Shown piece by piece: positions 24,950 through 33,545 of a DNA stretch of 64,000 bases. Numbering within the stretch: the first letter of the stretch is position 1; each line of letters starts with the position of its first letter. Source of the DNA: Myxococcales bacterium (GTDB taxonomy: Bacteria > Myxococcota > B64-G9); assembly GCA_012798435.1 (NCBI GenBank), contig JAAZNF010000099.1, positions 16,894-80,893 on the forward strand, written 5' to 3'. The notes beneath the pieces were generated by a model. It had not been told where the DNA came from, searched no databases, and saw only the letters and a program-made list of their open reading frames with translations. The position numbers and the translations under genes were made by a program.

Positions 24950-27280
24950 ATGATGAGGCGGACGCTGCACGTGACATTGGCGCTCGCGCGGCGGCTGGTG
25001 ATCGCCGGCGTGGTGGCGTATCTTGCGCTGATCGCGCTGGCGCTGCTCATCCCGCTCCCTGAGCGGCTTCGGCAAGGCCCGTCCCCGGTGGTGCTGTACC
25101 GCGACGGCACCCCGGCGCATGCCTTCTTGTCCGCGGATGACAAGTGGCGCCTGCCGGTGCGCTGGCAGGACGTCGATCCGGCCTACCTGCGGGCGCTGCT
25201 GGCCTTCGAGGACCGGCGCTTCTTGCGCCACCTGGGCGTGGACGCGTTCTCGCTGCTTCGCGCGGCCGTCCAGAACCTCGCGCAGGGCCGGATCGTTTCG
25301 GGGGGATCCACCATCCCCATGCAGCTCGCGCGTCTTTTGGAGCCGCGGCCGCGCACCTTCGGCGCCAAGCTCATCGAGGCCTTCCGCGCCCTGCAGTTTT
25401 CGCTGCGCCTCTCGCCGGGCGAGGTCCTGGACGCCTACCTCGAGTTCCTCCCCTTCGGCGGCAACCTGGAGGGCCTTGAAACCGCGGCGCGGGCGTTCTT
25501 CGGGCACGGGGCCGGCGCGCTCTCGCCGGAGGAGATCGCCTTCTTGCTTACGGTGCCGCAGGATCCGTCCCGGCGCGCCCCGGGCGAGGGCGAGCGCTTG
25601 CTTTCGGCGCGCAACCGGGTGGCCCAGCGGTTGCGCGCGGCCGGAGCCCTGGAGGCCGCGGCGTTGCCCCGCCTGCTCGCGGCGCCGGTGCCCGAGAAGG
25701 CCCTGCCGATGCCCCGCGAGGCGATCCACGCCGCCCGCTGGTTGCTCATGCGCTTTTCCGGCCTGGACGTGCTGCGCTCCTCGCTGGATCTGAGCACCCA
25801 GCGCCTCGCCGAGGGCCTGCTGTCCCGCGTCCGCCGCGACATGGCCCAGCGGGGCATCCACAACGCCGCGCTGGTGGTGCTCGATGGCGCGGGCGCGGTG
25901 CGGGCGCTGGTGGGCAACTTCGACTTCTTCGACGAGGTGCACGGCGGCCAGTACGCCGCCTTCGCCGTGCCGCGCTCGGTGGGCTCGGCGCTGAAGCCCT
26001 TCCTGTACGCGTTGGCCATCGATCGCGGGATGATCTTGCCCGGTTTCATGGTGCCCGACATCCCGGTGGAGTACGGCGGGTATGCTCCCAAGAACTTCGA
26101 CGAGTCCTTCTCCGGGCTGGTGCGGATGGAGGACGCGCTGTCGCAGAGCCTGAACGTGCCGTTCGTGAACCTGTTGCGAAGGTTCGGAGTGGACGAGTTC
26201 ATCGGAGCGCTGGCGCACCTGGGAGCACCGCGGCTGGCGGCCGATCCCGGGCGGCACGGCCTGTCGGCCATCATCGGCGCCATCGAGCTCACCCCGCTCG
26301 AGCTCGCGGCCATGTTCGCCGTGCTCCACCAGGACGGCCTGTTCGGCGAGCTGTCCTTCGTCGAGGGCGGGCCGGCCCCCCAGCGCATCCGGGTCATGTC
26401 GGCGGGCGCGGCCTACCTGACGCGCAAGGCGCTGCGGCGGCGGGACCGGCCGGATTTTCCCCAGCGCGCCAGGTTCACCGGCCTTGCGCCCCACGTCCAC
26501 TGGAAGACCGGCACCAGCTACGGCCACCGGGACGCCTGGGCGGCCGGCTCCGTGGGGGAGTACACCGCGGTGGTGTGGCTGGGGAACCTGGACAACCGCG
26601 GCAGCCGCGATCTGCTGGGGGCCGAGGTGGCGGCGCCGCTGCTGTTCGATGTGCTGGAGGCGCTCGACACGCGGAGGGAGCGGCCGGGCGAGGAGGCGCC
26701 GCCCGAGGATCTCATCGAGGTCGAGGTGTGCGCCTTCTCCGGTTATCCGCCCGGCCCCGATTGCCCGGAGCGAAAGCAAACACTGGCGCTGCGCCGCAAC
26801 GTGCCGACCGAGCGCTGCCCCTTCCACCTCGGCCTGGAGGTGGACCGGCTCACCGGGCTGGCCCTGGCGCCCGCCTGCCGCGCCGGGCGCGAGGTGGAGC
26901 GGCGGGTGTTCGTGACGCTGCCGGCGGGGGTGCGCCGCTTTCTGCAGGGCGGGTTGCAGTGGGCCGCGCCGCCGCCGTTCGCGCCGGGGTGCGCGCCGGC
27001 GACGGAGTCGCGCCCGCCGCATATCACCTCTCCGGCCTCCAACCAGACGCTGGTGCTGCTCCCCGGCCTGCCGCCGGACCGGCAGGAGTTTCCGCTGGCC
27101 GCCGAGGTCGCCGGCGGCTCCGGCCGGCTGTCCTGGTTCGTGGACGGGCGCTACCTCGGCAGCTTCGACCCCGGCGAGCGCGTGTGGTGGACGCCGAGCC
27201 CTGGGCGGCACGACGTCGTGGTCACTGCCGAGGACGGTCTCTCCGATCGGCGCATCATCCAGGTCCGCGTCGGCGAGTGA
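24950..27280 (+). CDS. pbpC: Penicillin-binding protein 1C, bifunctional
   Basis: 776 aa (ATG 24950; 24953 also possible, ribosome site weak). One N-terminal membrane anchor, then a GT51 glycosyltransferase domain (FEDRRFLRHLGVD with catalytic Glu; GGSTIPMQLARLL) and a transpeptidase domain with S346-A-L-K349, S-L-N in SQSLNVPF and KTGTSYG. The C-terminal about 90 residues match the BiPBP_C domain of PBP1C proteins. It polymerises and possibly cross-links peptidoglycan. Pairing with the alpha-2-macroglobulin gene is the classic arrangement, thought to let PBP1C repair walls after attack. Confidence 0.9.
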   Translation: MMRRTLHVTLALARRLVIAGVVAYLALIALALLIPLPERLRQGPSPVVLYRDGTPAHAFLSADDKWRLPVRWQDVDPAYLRALLAFEDRRFLRHLGVDAFSLLRAAVQNLAQGRIVSGGSTIPMQLARLLEPRPRTFGAKLIEAFRALQFSLRLSPGEVLDAYLEFLPFGGNLEGLETAARAFFGHGAGALSPEEIAFLLTVPQDPSRRAPGEGERLLSARNRVAQRLRAAGALEAAALPRLLAAPVPEKALPMPREAIHAARWLLMRFSGLDVLRSSLDLSTQRLAEGLLSRVRRDMAQRGIHNAALVVLDGAGAVRALVGNFDFFDEVHGGQYAAFAVPRSVGSALKPFLYALAIDRGMILPGFMVPDIPVEYGGYAPKNFDESFSGLVRMEDALSQSLNVPFVNLLRRFGVDEFIGALAHLGAPRLAADPGRHGLSAIIGAIELTPLELAAMFAVLHQDGLFGELSFVEGGPAPQRIRVMSAGAAYLTRKALRRRDRPDFPQRARFTGLAPHVHWKTGTSYGHRDAWAAGSVGEYTAVVWLGNLDNRGSRDLLGAEVAAPLLFDVLEALDTRRERPGEEAPPEDLIEVEVCAFSGYPPGPDCPERKQTLALRRNVPTERCPFHLGLEVDRLTGLALAPACRAGREVERRVFVTLPAGVRRFLQGGLQWAAPPPFAPGCAPATESRPPHITSPASNQTLVLLPGLPPDRQEFPLAAEVAGGSGRLSWFVDGRYLGSFDPGERVWWTPSPGRHDVVVTAEDGLSDRRIIQVRVGE

Positions 27281-27422
27281 GCGATCCCGGGTCTCTTCGG
27301 CAACGACAGCCTCCCCCCCCGACCCCTACCGCCGCGGGCCCGGTTCGCTTTCCCGGCGCGGCCTCCTTCGGCAGTCCGGACGCTCAACTGCCGGCAACGC
27401 GCGCGTCGTGCGCTGAGAGAAG

Positions 27423-28862
27423 CTACCGATCGCGCCCCGGAGATGGAGTCGCGGGAGAAGAGGCCGCGGCGCGCCTGAGCCGCGGCATCCAGGAGCCGAG
27501 GAAGATCTCGGGCCGCCGCCCCGCATGAAAGTGCGCCACGAGGAAGTTGCGGTACCCCCCCAGGAGTTCGCCCGCCTCGTCGTAGATGGGTGCCCAGGTG
27601 CCGGTATCGGCGAAGGTCGAGCGTTCGTCGAGCGGCAGGAGGCGCGGCACGTGATCGTGGCCGAAGGCGATGACCGGCGCGTCCATCAAGGCGGCGAGCT
27701 GGCGCGCCACGCGCGGAAACTCCCGCTCCACCCCGAACACCGTCTCGCCGTGGGCGAAGGTCTCGTAGATGAAGAAGAGCAGCGGAAAGCACGCCAGCGG
27801 CACCATGAGCTTCAGCCACAGCGGCACCGGCACCAGCGCGAGCGTGATCGTGCCGCCGACCATGAGGACGAAGAGCAAGAGCCGGTCCAGCCAGAACTCG
27901 CGCAGCATGCGGTAGAGCCGGTTGGTGATGGGCGGCTGCTGTAGCGCGGCGATCTTCTCCACGGTGGTGGTATCCAGCGAAGCGCGCGAGCCGATCTCCG
28001 CGAAGTCGGTTGCGCACACCCGCGGCGCGCGCAGCTGGCGCTTCTTGGTGGCCAGGAGCTTTCCCAGGACCACCAGGCTGCCCCACAGCCAGGCGATGGC
28101 CAGGCTGCGCCGCGAAAAGGCGTAGTATTTCAGCCAGTGCCACAGGTAGGAGAACAGGTTGCGGATGTAGTCGGTGGCGAAGGGGTTGAAGTACCCCATG
28201 CGGGTCATCAGGAAGCGGTTGGAGAGGTTGCCCATGGGCAGCGCCAGCATGGGGCCCTCCTTGCCGTCCACGGTGGGGCACAGCACGTTGCGGAAGGTGG
28301 TGTAGAAGTCGTACTGCTGGCCGTGCTCGGCGTAGATCTCGCCGGGTTGGTGGAAGAACCAGGGCTCGAAGCGCACCTGCTCGTCGCGAAAGTCCCCGCC
28401 CTGGCCACGCGCCGCCAGGTGGAGCTGGTGCAGCAGCGTTTTCTGCACCTCGGGGAAGTGAAACTCCCGGTCGTGGTTGCCCATGACGTACACCAGCCGG
28501 TGCCCGGCGCGCAGCCAGTCGGCGATGGCCAGCTCGAACCAACCGTGGCAGGACAGGATGAGCGAGAGCTTCCAGACGGATTTTTCCGCGGTGGAGCGCA
28601 GGCCGCGGTAGCGCTCCGCCGGCGACACGGGCCAGGGCGGGTCGGCCGGCACCGCCGAAACCAGGTCGAAGTCGAAGACGTCGCCATTGAGGATCAGCAC
28701 AAGCTCGTCCCCCGGCGCCGCGCGCGAGCGAAAGTCCAAAAGCATCGCGGCGAACTCGCCGTCGAACAGGTAGCGTGCGCTCTTGTAGGCCTTCCAGCCG
28801 TCGGCGTGGTCCTCGACGTCGCACAGGTGCAGATCGGACACCACCAGATAGCTTCGTGCCAT
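27423..28862 (-). CDS. Membrane-anchored calcineurin-like metallophosphoesterase
   Basis: 479 aa. Metallophosphatase motifs in order: VVSDLHLCD (about residue 8), ILNGDVFDFD (about 57), VMGNHDREFHF (about 125) and the terminal AFGHDHVPRLLP (about 410). Between the third and last motif is an insertion with a hydrophobic helix pair (about residues 318-362, LLLFVLMVGG to CFPLLFFIYETF) that would tether the enzyme to the membrane. The catalytic set resembles LpxH/YbbF-type or nucleotide-diphosphate phosphoesterases, but the insertion is unusual and the substrate unknown. The C-terminus is Arg/Pro/Ala-rich. Confidence 0.75.
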   Translation of the reverse strand: MARSYLVVSDLHLCDVEDHADGWKAYKSARYLFDGEFAAMLLDFRSRAAPGDELVLILNGDVFDFDLVSAVPADPPWPVSPAERYRGLRSTAEKSVWKLSLILSCHGWFELAIADWLRAGHRLVYVMGNHDREFHFPEVQKTLLHQLHLAARGQGGDFRDEQVRFEPWFFHQPGEIYAEHGQQYDFYTTFRNVLCPTVDGKEGPMLALPMGNLSNRFLMTRMGYFNPFATDYIRNLFSYLWHWLKYYAFSRRSLAIAWLWGSLVVLGKLLATKKRQLRAPRVCATDFAEIGSRASLDTTTVEKIAALQQPPITNRLYRMLREFWLDRLLLFVLMVGGTITLALVPVPLWLKLMVPLACFPLLFFIYETFAHGETVFGVEREFPRVARQLAALMDAPVIAFGHDHVPRLLPLDERSTFADTGTWAPIYDEAGELLGGYRNFLVAHFHAGRRPEIFLGSWMPRLRRAAASSPATPSPGRDR

Positions 28863-28925
28863 GTCCAGACCGGAGTGGAAGTTGCGAGACGATATTCTGC
28901 GGCGCTCGGGCCGTCAAGTTGCGCG

Positions 28926-28959
28926 AAAAAAACCGGGGCCCTCGTCGTGAGAGCCCCGG
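28926..28959 (-). terminator. Rho-independent terminator for the trypsin-like gene
   Basis: Read on the minus strand, CCGGGGCTCTC (28959-28949) pairs with GAGGGCCCCGG (28943-28933) over 11 bp with one G-U and a 5-nt loop, followed by seven T (28932-28926). It lies 27 bp past the stop of the protease gene. Confidence 0.85.
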
Positions 28960-28985
28960 CATCGGTCGGGCGGGATCTGCGCGGC

Positions 28986-29798
28986 TCAGTTGGCGCCGGC
29001 GAAGCCGTGGATGAAACTCTCGAAGGCGTCGGCGCGGGTGCTCACGCCGTAGACGAGGCAGCTCGCGTCGCCGTAGGAGGTCATGGCGCCGACGTAGGCC
29101 TGGCCGTTGCGGTACACGAAGGCCGGGCCGCCGCTATCGCCGGAGCAGGGGCCGCTGCCGGTGGCGGGCGGGGTCTGGTGGTAGCAGATCTGGCTGGCGG
29201 GGACGCCCGGGGGAACCTGGCAGCCGCACAGCTCGGCGCTGCAGCCGAAGCCCTGGAGGGTGCCGTCGACCTGGAGCTTGGTGCCGTACGTGCCGTCCTC
29301 GGTGAGTCCGAAGCCCGCGAAGTTGATGCGCTCGCCGATGGTGAGGCCGATGTTGGCGGGGGCCTCGGGCACCGGGGTGACGCCGGGGACGTTCTGCTTG
29401 AGCTTCAGCATGGCCACGTCGTTGACGATGGTGCGGGAGTTGTACTGGGGGTGGACGGCGAGGGAGGAGCCGTAGAAGGTGTTCACGCCCACCTGGAGGT
29501 TCTGGATCTGGTCGCCCACGAAGGCCACCACCTTGCTGGCTTTCTTGCCCTTGAGGCAGTGCGCCGCGGTGAGGACCACGTTGGGCCGGATCAGCGTGCC
29601 CGAGCAGAAGAACGAGGCGTAGCCGAGCTTCACGTCCATGAGGGCCACCACGGCGCCGTGCTCGGGGGCGTTCGGGGCGCTGCCGTTGAAGATGGCGCCC
29701 TGGAGCGTGCCGAGGTCGGCCTCGAGCTCCGCGCCGCCACAAGCCATGACCGAGAACATCGCGACCATCATGAGTCCCAGGATCCTTGCCGCCTTCAT
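28986..29798 (-). CDS. Trypsin-like (S1) serine protease lipoprotein
   Basis: 270 aa from ATG 29798 behind GGAGGAGG. Lipoprotein signal ending SVMAC. Chymotrypsin-fold catalytic triad is complete: H80 in LTAAHCLKG, D127 in NDVAMLKL, S222 in SGDSGGPAFVY. Eight or more cysteines suggest disulfides, as in secreted S1 proteases. The start of the mature chain (AIFNGSAPNAPEHGAVV) resembles the activation-cleavage region of trypsin-type zymogens with I-F-N-G in place of I-V-G-G. Probably displayed on the outer membrane. It has a candidate sigma-54 promoter and its own terminator, so it is monocistronic. Confidence 0.85.
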   Translation of the reverse strand: MKAARILGLMMVAMFSVMACGGAELEADLGTLQGAIFNGSAPNAPEHGAVVALMDVKLGYASFFCSGTLIRPNVVLTAAHCLKGKKASKVVAFVGDQIQNLQVGVNTFYGSSLAVHPQYNSRTIVNDVAMLKLKQNVPGVTPVPEAPANIGLTIGERINFAGFGLTEDGTYGTKLQVDGTLQGFGCSAELCGCQVPPGVPASQICYHQTPPATGSGPCSGDSGGPAFVYRNGQAYVGAMTSYGDASCLVYGVSTRADAFESFIHGFAGAN

Positions 29799-29856
29799 TT
29801 TTTCCTCCTCCGAGGTTCGGGTTCGCTTCGGCTCCATAACGGTGACTACATCCTAC

Positions 29857-29873
29857 TGCATCTTGCAGGCCAA
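29857..29873 (-). promoter_or_regulatory. Possible sigma-54 promoter for the trypsin-like gene
   Basis: On the minus strand TTGGCCTGCAAGATGCA keeps the invariant -24 GG (29871-29870) and -12 GC (29859-29858) at the right 12-bp spacing, but departs from consensus at two or three other positions. Predicted start about 29846 gives a leader of about 48 nt. Confidence 0.35.
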
Positions 29874-30185
29874 CCGACGGAACGATTGACGGAGTTTGTT
29901 TAGAATCATTTGAATTGTAAAGAAAAAATTTTTTTTCCGGCGAGCAATAGACACCGGCATCTTAGATGAAATTTGTATTCTCCGGGATTCATGATTTTCG
30001 CCGCCACATGGTTCTTTGTTTGTAATATGTTGAATTATATAAATAAATATCATAAATACTCCGAATACATCGTGTTGCGACGGCCTGCACCATCCTATAA
30101 TTTTATATAATTCAATCAGTTGTAATTATCACCGTTTCATCCCACTGGTCGCCAGGCCTGGGCCTGTCCCCAGTTTTTTTGCTTT
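29874..30185. other. AT-rich gene-free island with long inverted repeat and possible small RNA
   Basis: The most AT-rich stretch of the window. TTGAATTATATAAA (30030-30043) and TTTATATAATTCAA (30102-30115) form a perfect 14-bp inverted repeat spaced by 58 nt. A consensus -10 box TATAAT (30096-30101) is followed on the plus strand, about 60 nt later, by CTGGG/CCCAG (30158-30162 / 30169-30173) and seven T (30174-30180), a small terminator. A plus-strand RNA of about 70 nt could start near 30108. No convincing protein gene is present. Confidence 0.3.
30158..30180 (+). terminator. Small plus-strand terminator with no gene upstream
   Basis: A 5-bp GC stem with a 6-nt loop and a run of seven T. 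No plus-strand gene ends nearby (both flanking genes are on the minus strand), so it either ends an unannotated small RNA or blocks antisense transcription. Confidence 0.4.
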
Positions 30186-31484
30186 TTATTGTTGTTTTAC
30201 GGTATGTTGTATCGATACGTCGACGATGATCGAATCGCGGCCGATTTCTGCTGAGATTGGCAACCACTGTAGCTCTCGGGATTCACCGATGTCGATTCGC
30301 TTTTCGTTCAGGAATCTCGAAAGGTGTTCTCCGAACACGCGGAGCTTGTCCTTCTTCTGTTCGATGGCCTCTCGGACTCTGGCCTCGCCGCGTGATGCGC
30401 GTTCGAGCACCGGCTCAAGGAGCAAAATCTGCAACCGGCCGTCCGTGCCGCGTTCGATTTTGGCTGCGAGCGCGAGGTCGGCCTCGACGCAGGGGAACGA
30501 GGTGCGCCAGAGCTTGACGCCGATCGCGATGTTTCCGTTCGCGAATTCGAGCCGGTTGAGCGTGAGCCTGGTCTTACTGCCCGAGAGCGCCTTGCCGACG
30601 TTCCCGGCCGCGCGGAGTCTTCCCGAGAGCGCTGCGCGGGCCAGCGCTTCGAAGAGCCCCCGTGGCGCGCGCAGCCGGAGCGACGCCGGGCCGAGGTCGA
30701 CCGGGCCGGCGTACTCGAAAAGCTCGCCTTGAGGCACGTCGAGGTTGGTGGTCAACCCCAGGTAGAGCTGGTTCTTGTCCCGGTCGGTGTGGATGGCGCG
30801 CACCGCGGTGGAGAGGCCCGTCGCGCTCTCTTGGCTTGCGCGCAGGCGCAGGAGTCCCAGCGCCCCGACCCGGGCGTCGCCGAGGAGCCGCTCGGCGGGC
30901 TCCAGCTTCTCCTGGATGACGCTTGCCCATTGTTCGGGCAGGAGCGAGAACGTCGAGCGCAGCGCCTCGCGCAGCCCGAGCCAAAGATCGATAGACACCT
31001 TTGCCCTGCCGTCCTCTGGCGCGATGAACAGGCGCGCCTGGAAGGTGATGGTTCCTGCGCGCACGAGACCCTGGGCGGGGATCCCCAGCACGGCCTTGAG
31101 GCCCTCTCCGACGTCGGGATCGATGGAGGCGCGGTACGCGAGCGTGACATCGAGGCACCCGTCGCACTCGGCCGCGGCGAACGTGAGGCCCGTGGCTTCG
31201 GCGCGAAGGACGACGGCGGGCGCGTGCGAGTCGTCCGCGCCGAGCGAGAAGCGCCGCTCGAACTGCGGCCGCGCCGATTCCGGCAGATCGGCCACCAGCG
31301 CGCTCAGTCTGGCGAGGTCGAGGTACAGCCCCAAGTGATCGCCCGGCTCACCGTCCGGTAGCGTGTCTCGTAGCGCCGACCGGTCGCGCTCGAAAGATGC
31401 GCGCCAGGCGTCCTCCAGAGAACAACACCCGGATGCCGCAAGAAGAAACGCGACGACCGCCGGCCCGAGAATCCCGGACCACAC
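30186..31484 (-). CDS. Hypothetical lipoprotein
   Basis: 432 aa from GTG 31484, the only usable start close to the lipoprotein signal (FLLAASGC); the frame stays open far upstream, but that part overlaps the neighbouring phosphatase gene and is not protein-like. No positive residue precedes the hydrophobic core from this start and no ribosome site is clear, so the start is uncertain. The mature protein is a long series of amphipathic strands (LGLYLDLARLSALV; VDLGPASLRLRAPRGLFEALA; NIAIGVKLWRTSFPC), which resembles lipid-binding or envelope proteins of unknown function. No enzyme motif seen. Confidence 0.55.
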   Translation of the reverse strand: MWSGILGPAVVAFLLAASGCCSLEDAWRASFERDRSALRDTLPDGEPGDHLGLYLDLARLSALVADLPESARPQFERRFSLGADDSHAPAVVLRAEATGLTFAAAECDGCLDVTLAYRASIDPDVGEGLKAVLGIPAQGLVRAGTITFQARLFIAPEDGRAKVSIDLWLGLREALRSTFSLLPEQWASVIQEKLEPAERLLGDARVGALGLLRLRASQESATGLSTAVRAIHTDRDKNQLYLGLTTNLDVPQGELFEYAGPVDLGPASLRLRAPRGLFEALARAALSGRLRAAGNVGKALSGSKTRLTLNRLEFANGNIAIGVKLWRTSFPCVEADLALAAKIERGTDGRLQILLLEPVLERASRGEARVREAIEQKKDKLRVFGEHLSRFLNEKRIDIGESRELQWLPISAEIGRDSIIVDVSIQHTVKQQ

Positions 31485-31710
31485 ACGTGCATGGCCGCGC
31501 TTGCGCTGGGGGCATCGCGGCCATGCGCTCCAATGATTCGCACATGAATCGCCTGGCTGGCGGTGTCGGCCGCGCGGCCAGGCGCCAAGATTGTGGTCGC
31601 GTCTGGCTGCGCTCGTTCTTTCGGCATCGCCGCCAGACGCGCCGTCGGGTTGTGGTCGGAAAGTTCGCCGGGCTTTCCTGAAAAAAGTGCGCATGCCGCG
31701 GGCGATGATC

Positions 31711-33351
31711 TCATCGGCGCGGGTTTGTTCTTCGCCGCGCGACAATGCAAGACAGGAACAGGAGCAGCGCCGGTGCGCCCGTCGGCGCCGCGCCGCAACC
31801 GCAGCCGCTGGCCGCGCCGCCTCCGGAGTCGGTGAGCGCCGTCCCGTCGCCGGCGTCCACACCCGCGTCCGGCCCCGGGTCGGAGCCCGGATCGGCACCC
31901 GGGTCGGCACCCATGTCGGCACCGGCGTCCGGTTCATCGCCGGGGCCGGGGTCGGCGCCCGCGTCGGCCACTTCGTCCGCGCCACTGTCCGATCCAGCGT
32001 CGCCCCCCGCGTCCTCGCCGGCATCGGCCCCTCCATCCACGCCGCCGTCCTGCGGGCCGCCGTCGGGCACGACGTCGCACACGGAGTGTTCCTTAGTGAG
32101 GATCACCGTCTCCAGGTTGGTCGAGCAGTCGGCCCCCACGACCCCCAGCACCCCGCAGTCCACGCTGGTGATGGTCATCTGGCCCCTGTCCACGTCGATC
32201 ACCAGGTAGTTGAGGTGCGCAGAGCCCATGGCGTAGCCTTCCACGTACGGGTAGAAGATGATGTTCTCCAGCGCGCCGCCGCCGCCGGTGACGTAGTACA
32301 CCGTGCCCTGGGGCGTGCCGCGCCGGCCGTCGTCGAACGGCAAGGGGTTCACCTGGCGCGGGATGCCGCCGTACCCGCCCCGGCTGGGGTGGAAGCGCTC
32401 GTAGTCATGGTCATGGCCGTTCAGCACCAGCTCCACGCCGTACTCATCGAGCAGCGGCACCAGCCGCTCGGCGTGGTTGATGTTGTCCTCGTTGCTGCCG
32501 TGCGCGCCGCTCGACCAGATGGGCGCATGGAAGAAGACCACCCGCCAGTCCACCTGGTCCTTGGTGCGCTCGAGCTCGGCGCGTAGAAAGTCGATCTGTT
32601 GGTCGTAGTCGAAGGTGTAGTTCGATAGCCCCACGATGAGCACGTTGCCGATGACCATGGAGAAGTAGTCGTCCACCGCATCCGGGCCGTTGGCCGGCGT
32701 CTCGAAGAGCTGGTTGAAATACGCCGCTGGCCCCTCGGGCGACATGTCGTCGTGGTTGCCCATGATCATGAAGTAGGGGCTGATCGACGAGAGCGGTTCC
32801 AGGCGCGGCATCTCCTTCTCCCACTGGTCGGGTTGGGCGCCGTCGCGCACGAAGTCGCCGGTGTGGACGAAGAACAGCGGCTGCACCGCCGCGGCGAAGA
32901 GAACGATCTGGTCCCACTGCATGGAAGGGATGTAGGTCAGGATGTCCTCGCCCCGGCTGTCGCCGCCGGCCATGAAGCGGAAGGGCTTGCACTGGTAGAG
33001 CGGTGGCGCGGTGCGGAAGGTGCGCCACTCGCTAGTGCCGCCACCCGAGCTTACCCGGTAGCGGTAGTTGGTGTCGGGCAGCAGCCCCTCGACCAGCGCG
33101 CTGTAGGTCGCGCCGAGCTCGGCGGCGCCGGTGGCGAAGGAGGTGGCCGGGAACACCCGCGCGTTCTGGTCCGGATCCCACACCTCCACGGTGCCATCGC
33201 CGGGGACGGTGTCGGTCCAGGTCACGGTCATGCTGGTGTCGGCCGGCCGGGTCCAGGACAGCCGCAGCCAACGCGGCGCGGCCAGCGCACCGAAAGGAAC
33301 CCACAGGACGAGAAAGAACACGCCTAAGATGAACCAGCGCCGCGTTTTCAT
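31711..33351 (-). CDS. Purple-acid-phosphatase-like enzyme with MYXO-CTERM-like anchor
   Basis: 546 aa from ATG 33351 (GAGGTG upstream). Signal peptide (residues 1-25), an N-terminal fibronectin-III-like domain (about 26-115) as in purple acid phosphatases, then a metallophosphoesterase domain: GGDSRGED, HTGDFVRDG, IMGNHDD, FFHAPIW and LNGHDHDYER carry the dimetal ligands. After about residue 420 comes an 80-residue Asp/Gly/Ala-rich linker, then SGCGCG, a hydrophobic helix (ALLLFLSCIV) and ARRR, a close match to the MYXO-CTERM sorting signal. It is thus an exported, surface-anchored phosphatase. Confidence 0.85.
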   Translation of the reverse strand: MKTRRWFILGVFFLVLWVPFGALAAPRWLRLSWTRPADTSMTVTWTDTVPGDGTVEVWDPDQNARVFPATSFATGAAELGATYSALVEGLLPDTNYRYRVSSGGGTSEWRTFRTAPPLYQCKPFRFMAGGDSRGEDILTYIPSMQWDQIVLFAAAVQPLFFVHTGDFVRDGAQPDQWEKEMPRLEPLSSISPYFMIMGNHDDMSPEGPAAYFNQLFETPANGPDAVDDYFSMVIGNVLIVGLSNYTFDYDQQIDFLRAELERTKDQVDWRVVFFHAPIWSSGAHGSNEDNINHAERLVPLLDEYGVELVLNGHDHDYERFHPSRGGYGGIPRQVNPLPFDDGRRGTPQGTVYYVTGGGGALENIIFYPYVEGYAMGSAHLNYLVIDVDRGQMTITSVDCGVLGVVGADCSTNLETVILTKEHSVCDVVPDGGPQDGGVDGGADAGEDAGGDAGSDSGADEVADAGADPGPGDEPDAGADMGADPGADPGSDPGPDAGVDAGDGTALTDSGGGAASGCGCGAAPTGAPALLLFLSCIVARRRTNPRR

Positions 33352-33545
33352 GCACACACCTCGATTCCCCGGGCCACTGTATCACACCGCGTCCGGTTTT
33401 TCCTAGCGCGGCTGTGTCGCAAGGAAGCGCGCCCGCCCGCGCTGGCGGTGTGGGCACCGCGGTCGGCGGGGGCGCGCTCGTTGACACACCGGCGCTCCGA
33501 TGGCACAGTCAGGCCGGATTTCGCATGAGAAATCGCAGCGCAGAA

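Noticed and set aside
31485..32036. N-terminal extension of the 30186 lipoprotein gene
   Set aside because: The extension lies partly inside the phosphatase gene in another frame and reads as Arg/Pro/Thr repeats; the lipoprotein signal marks the true start near 31484.
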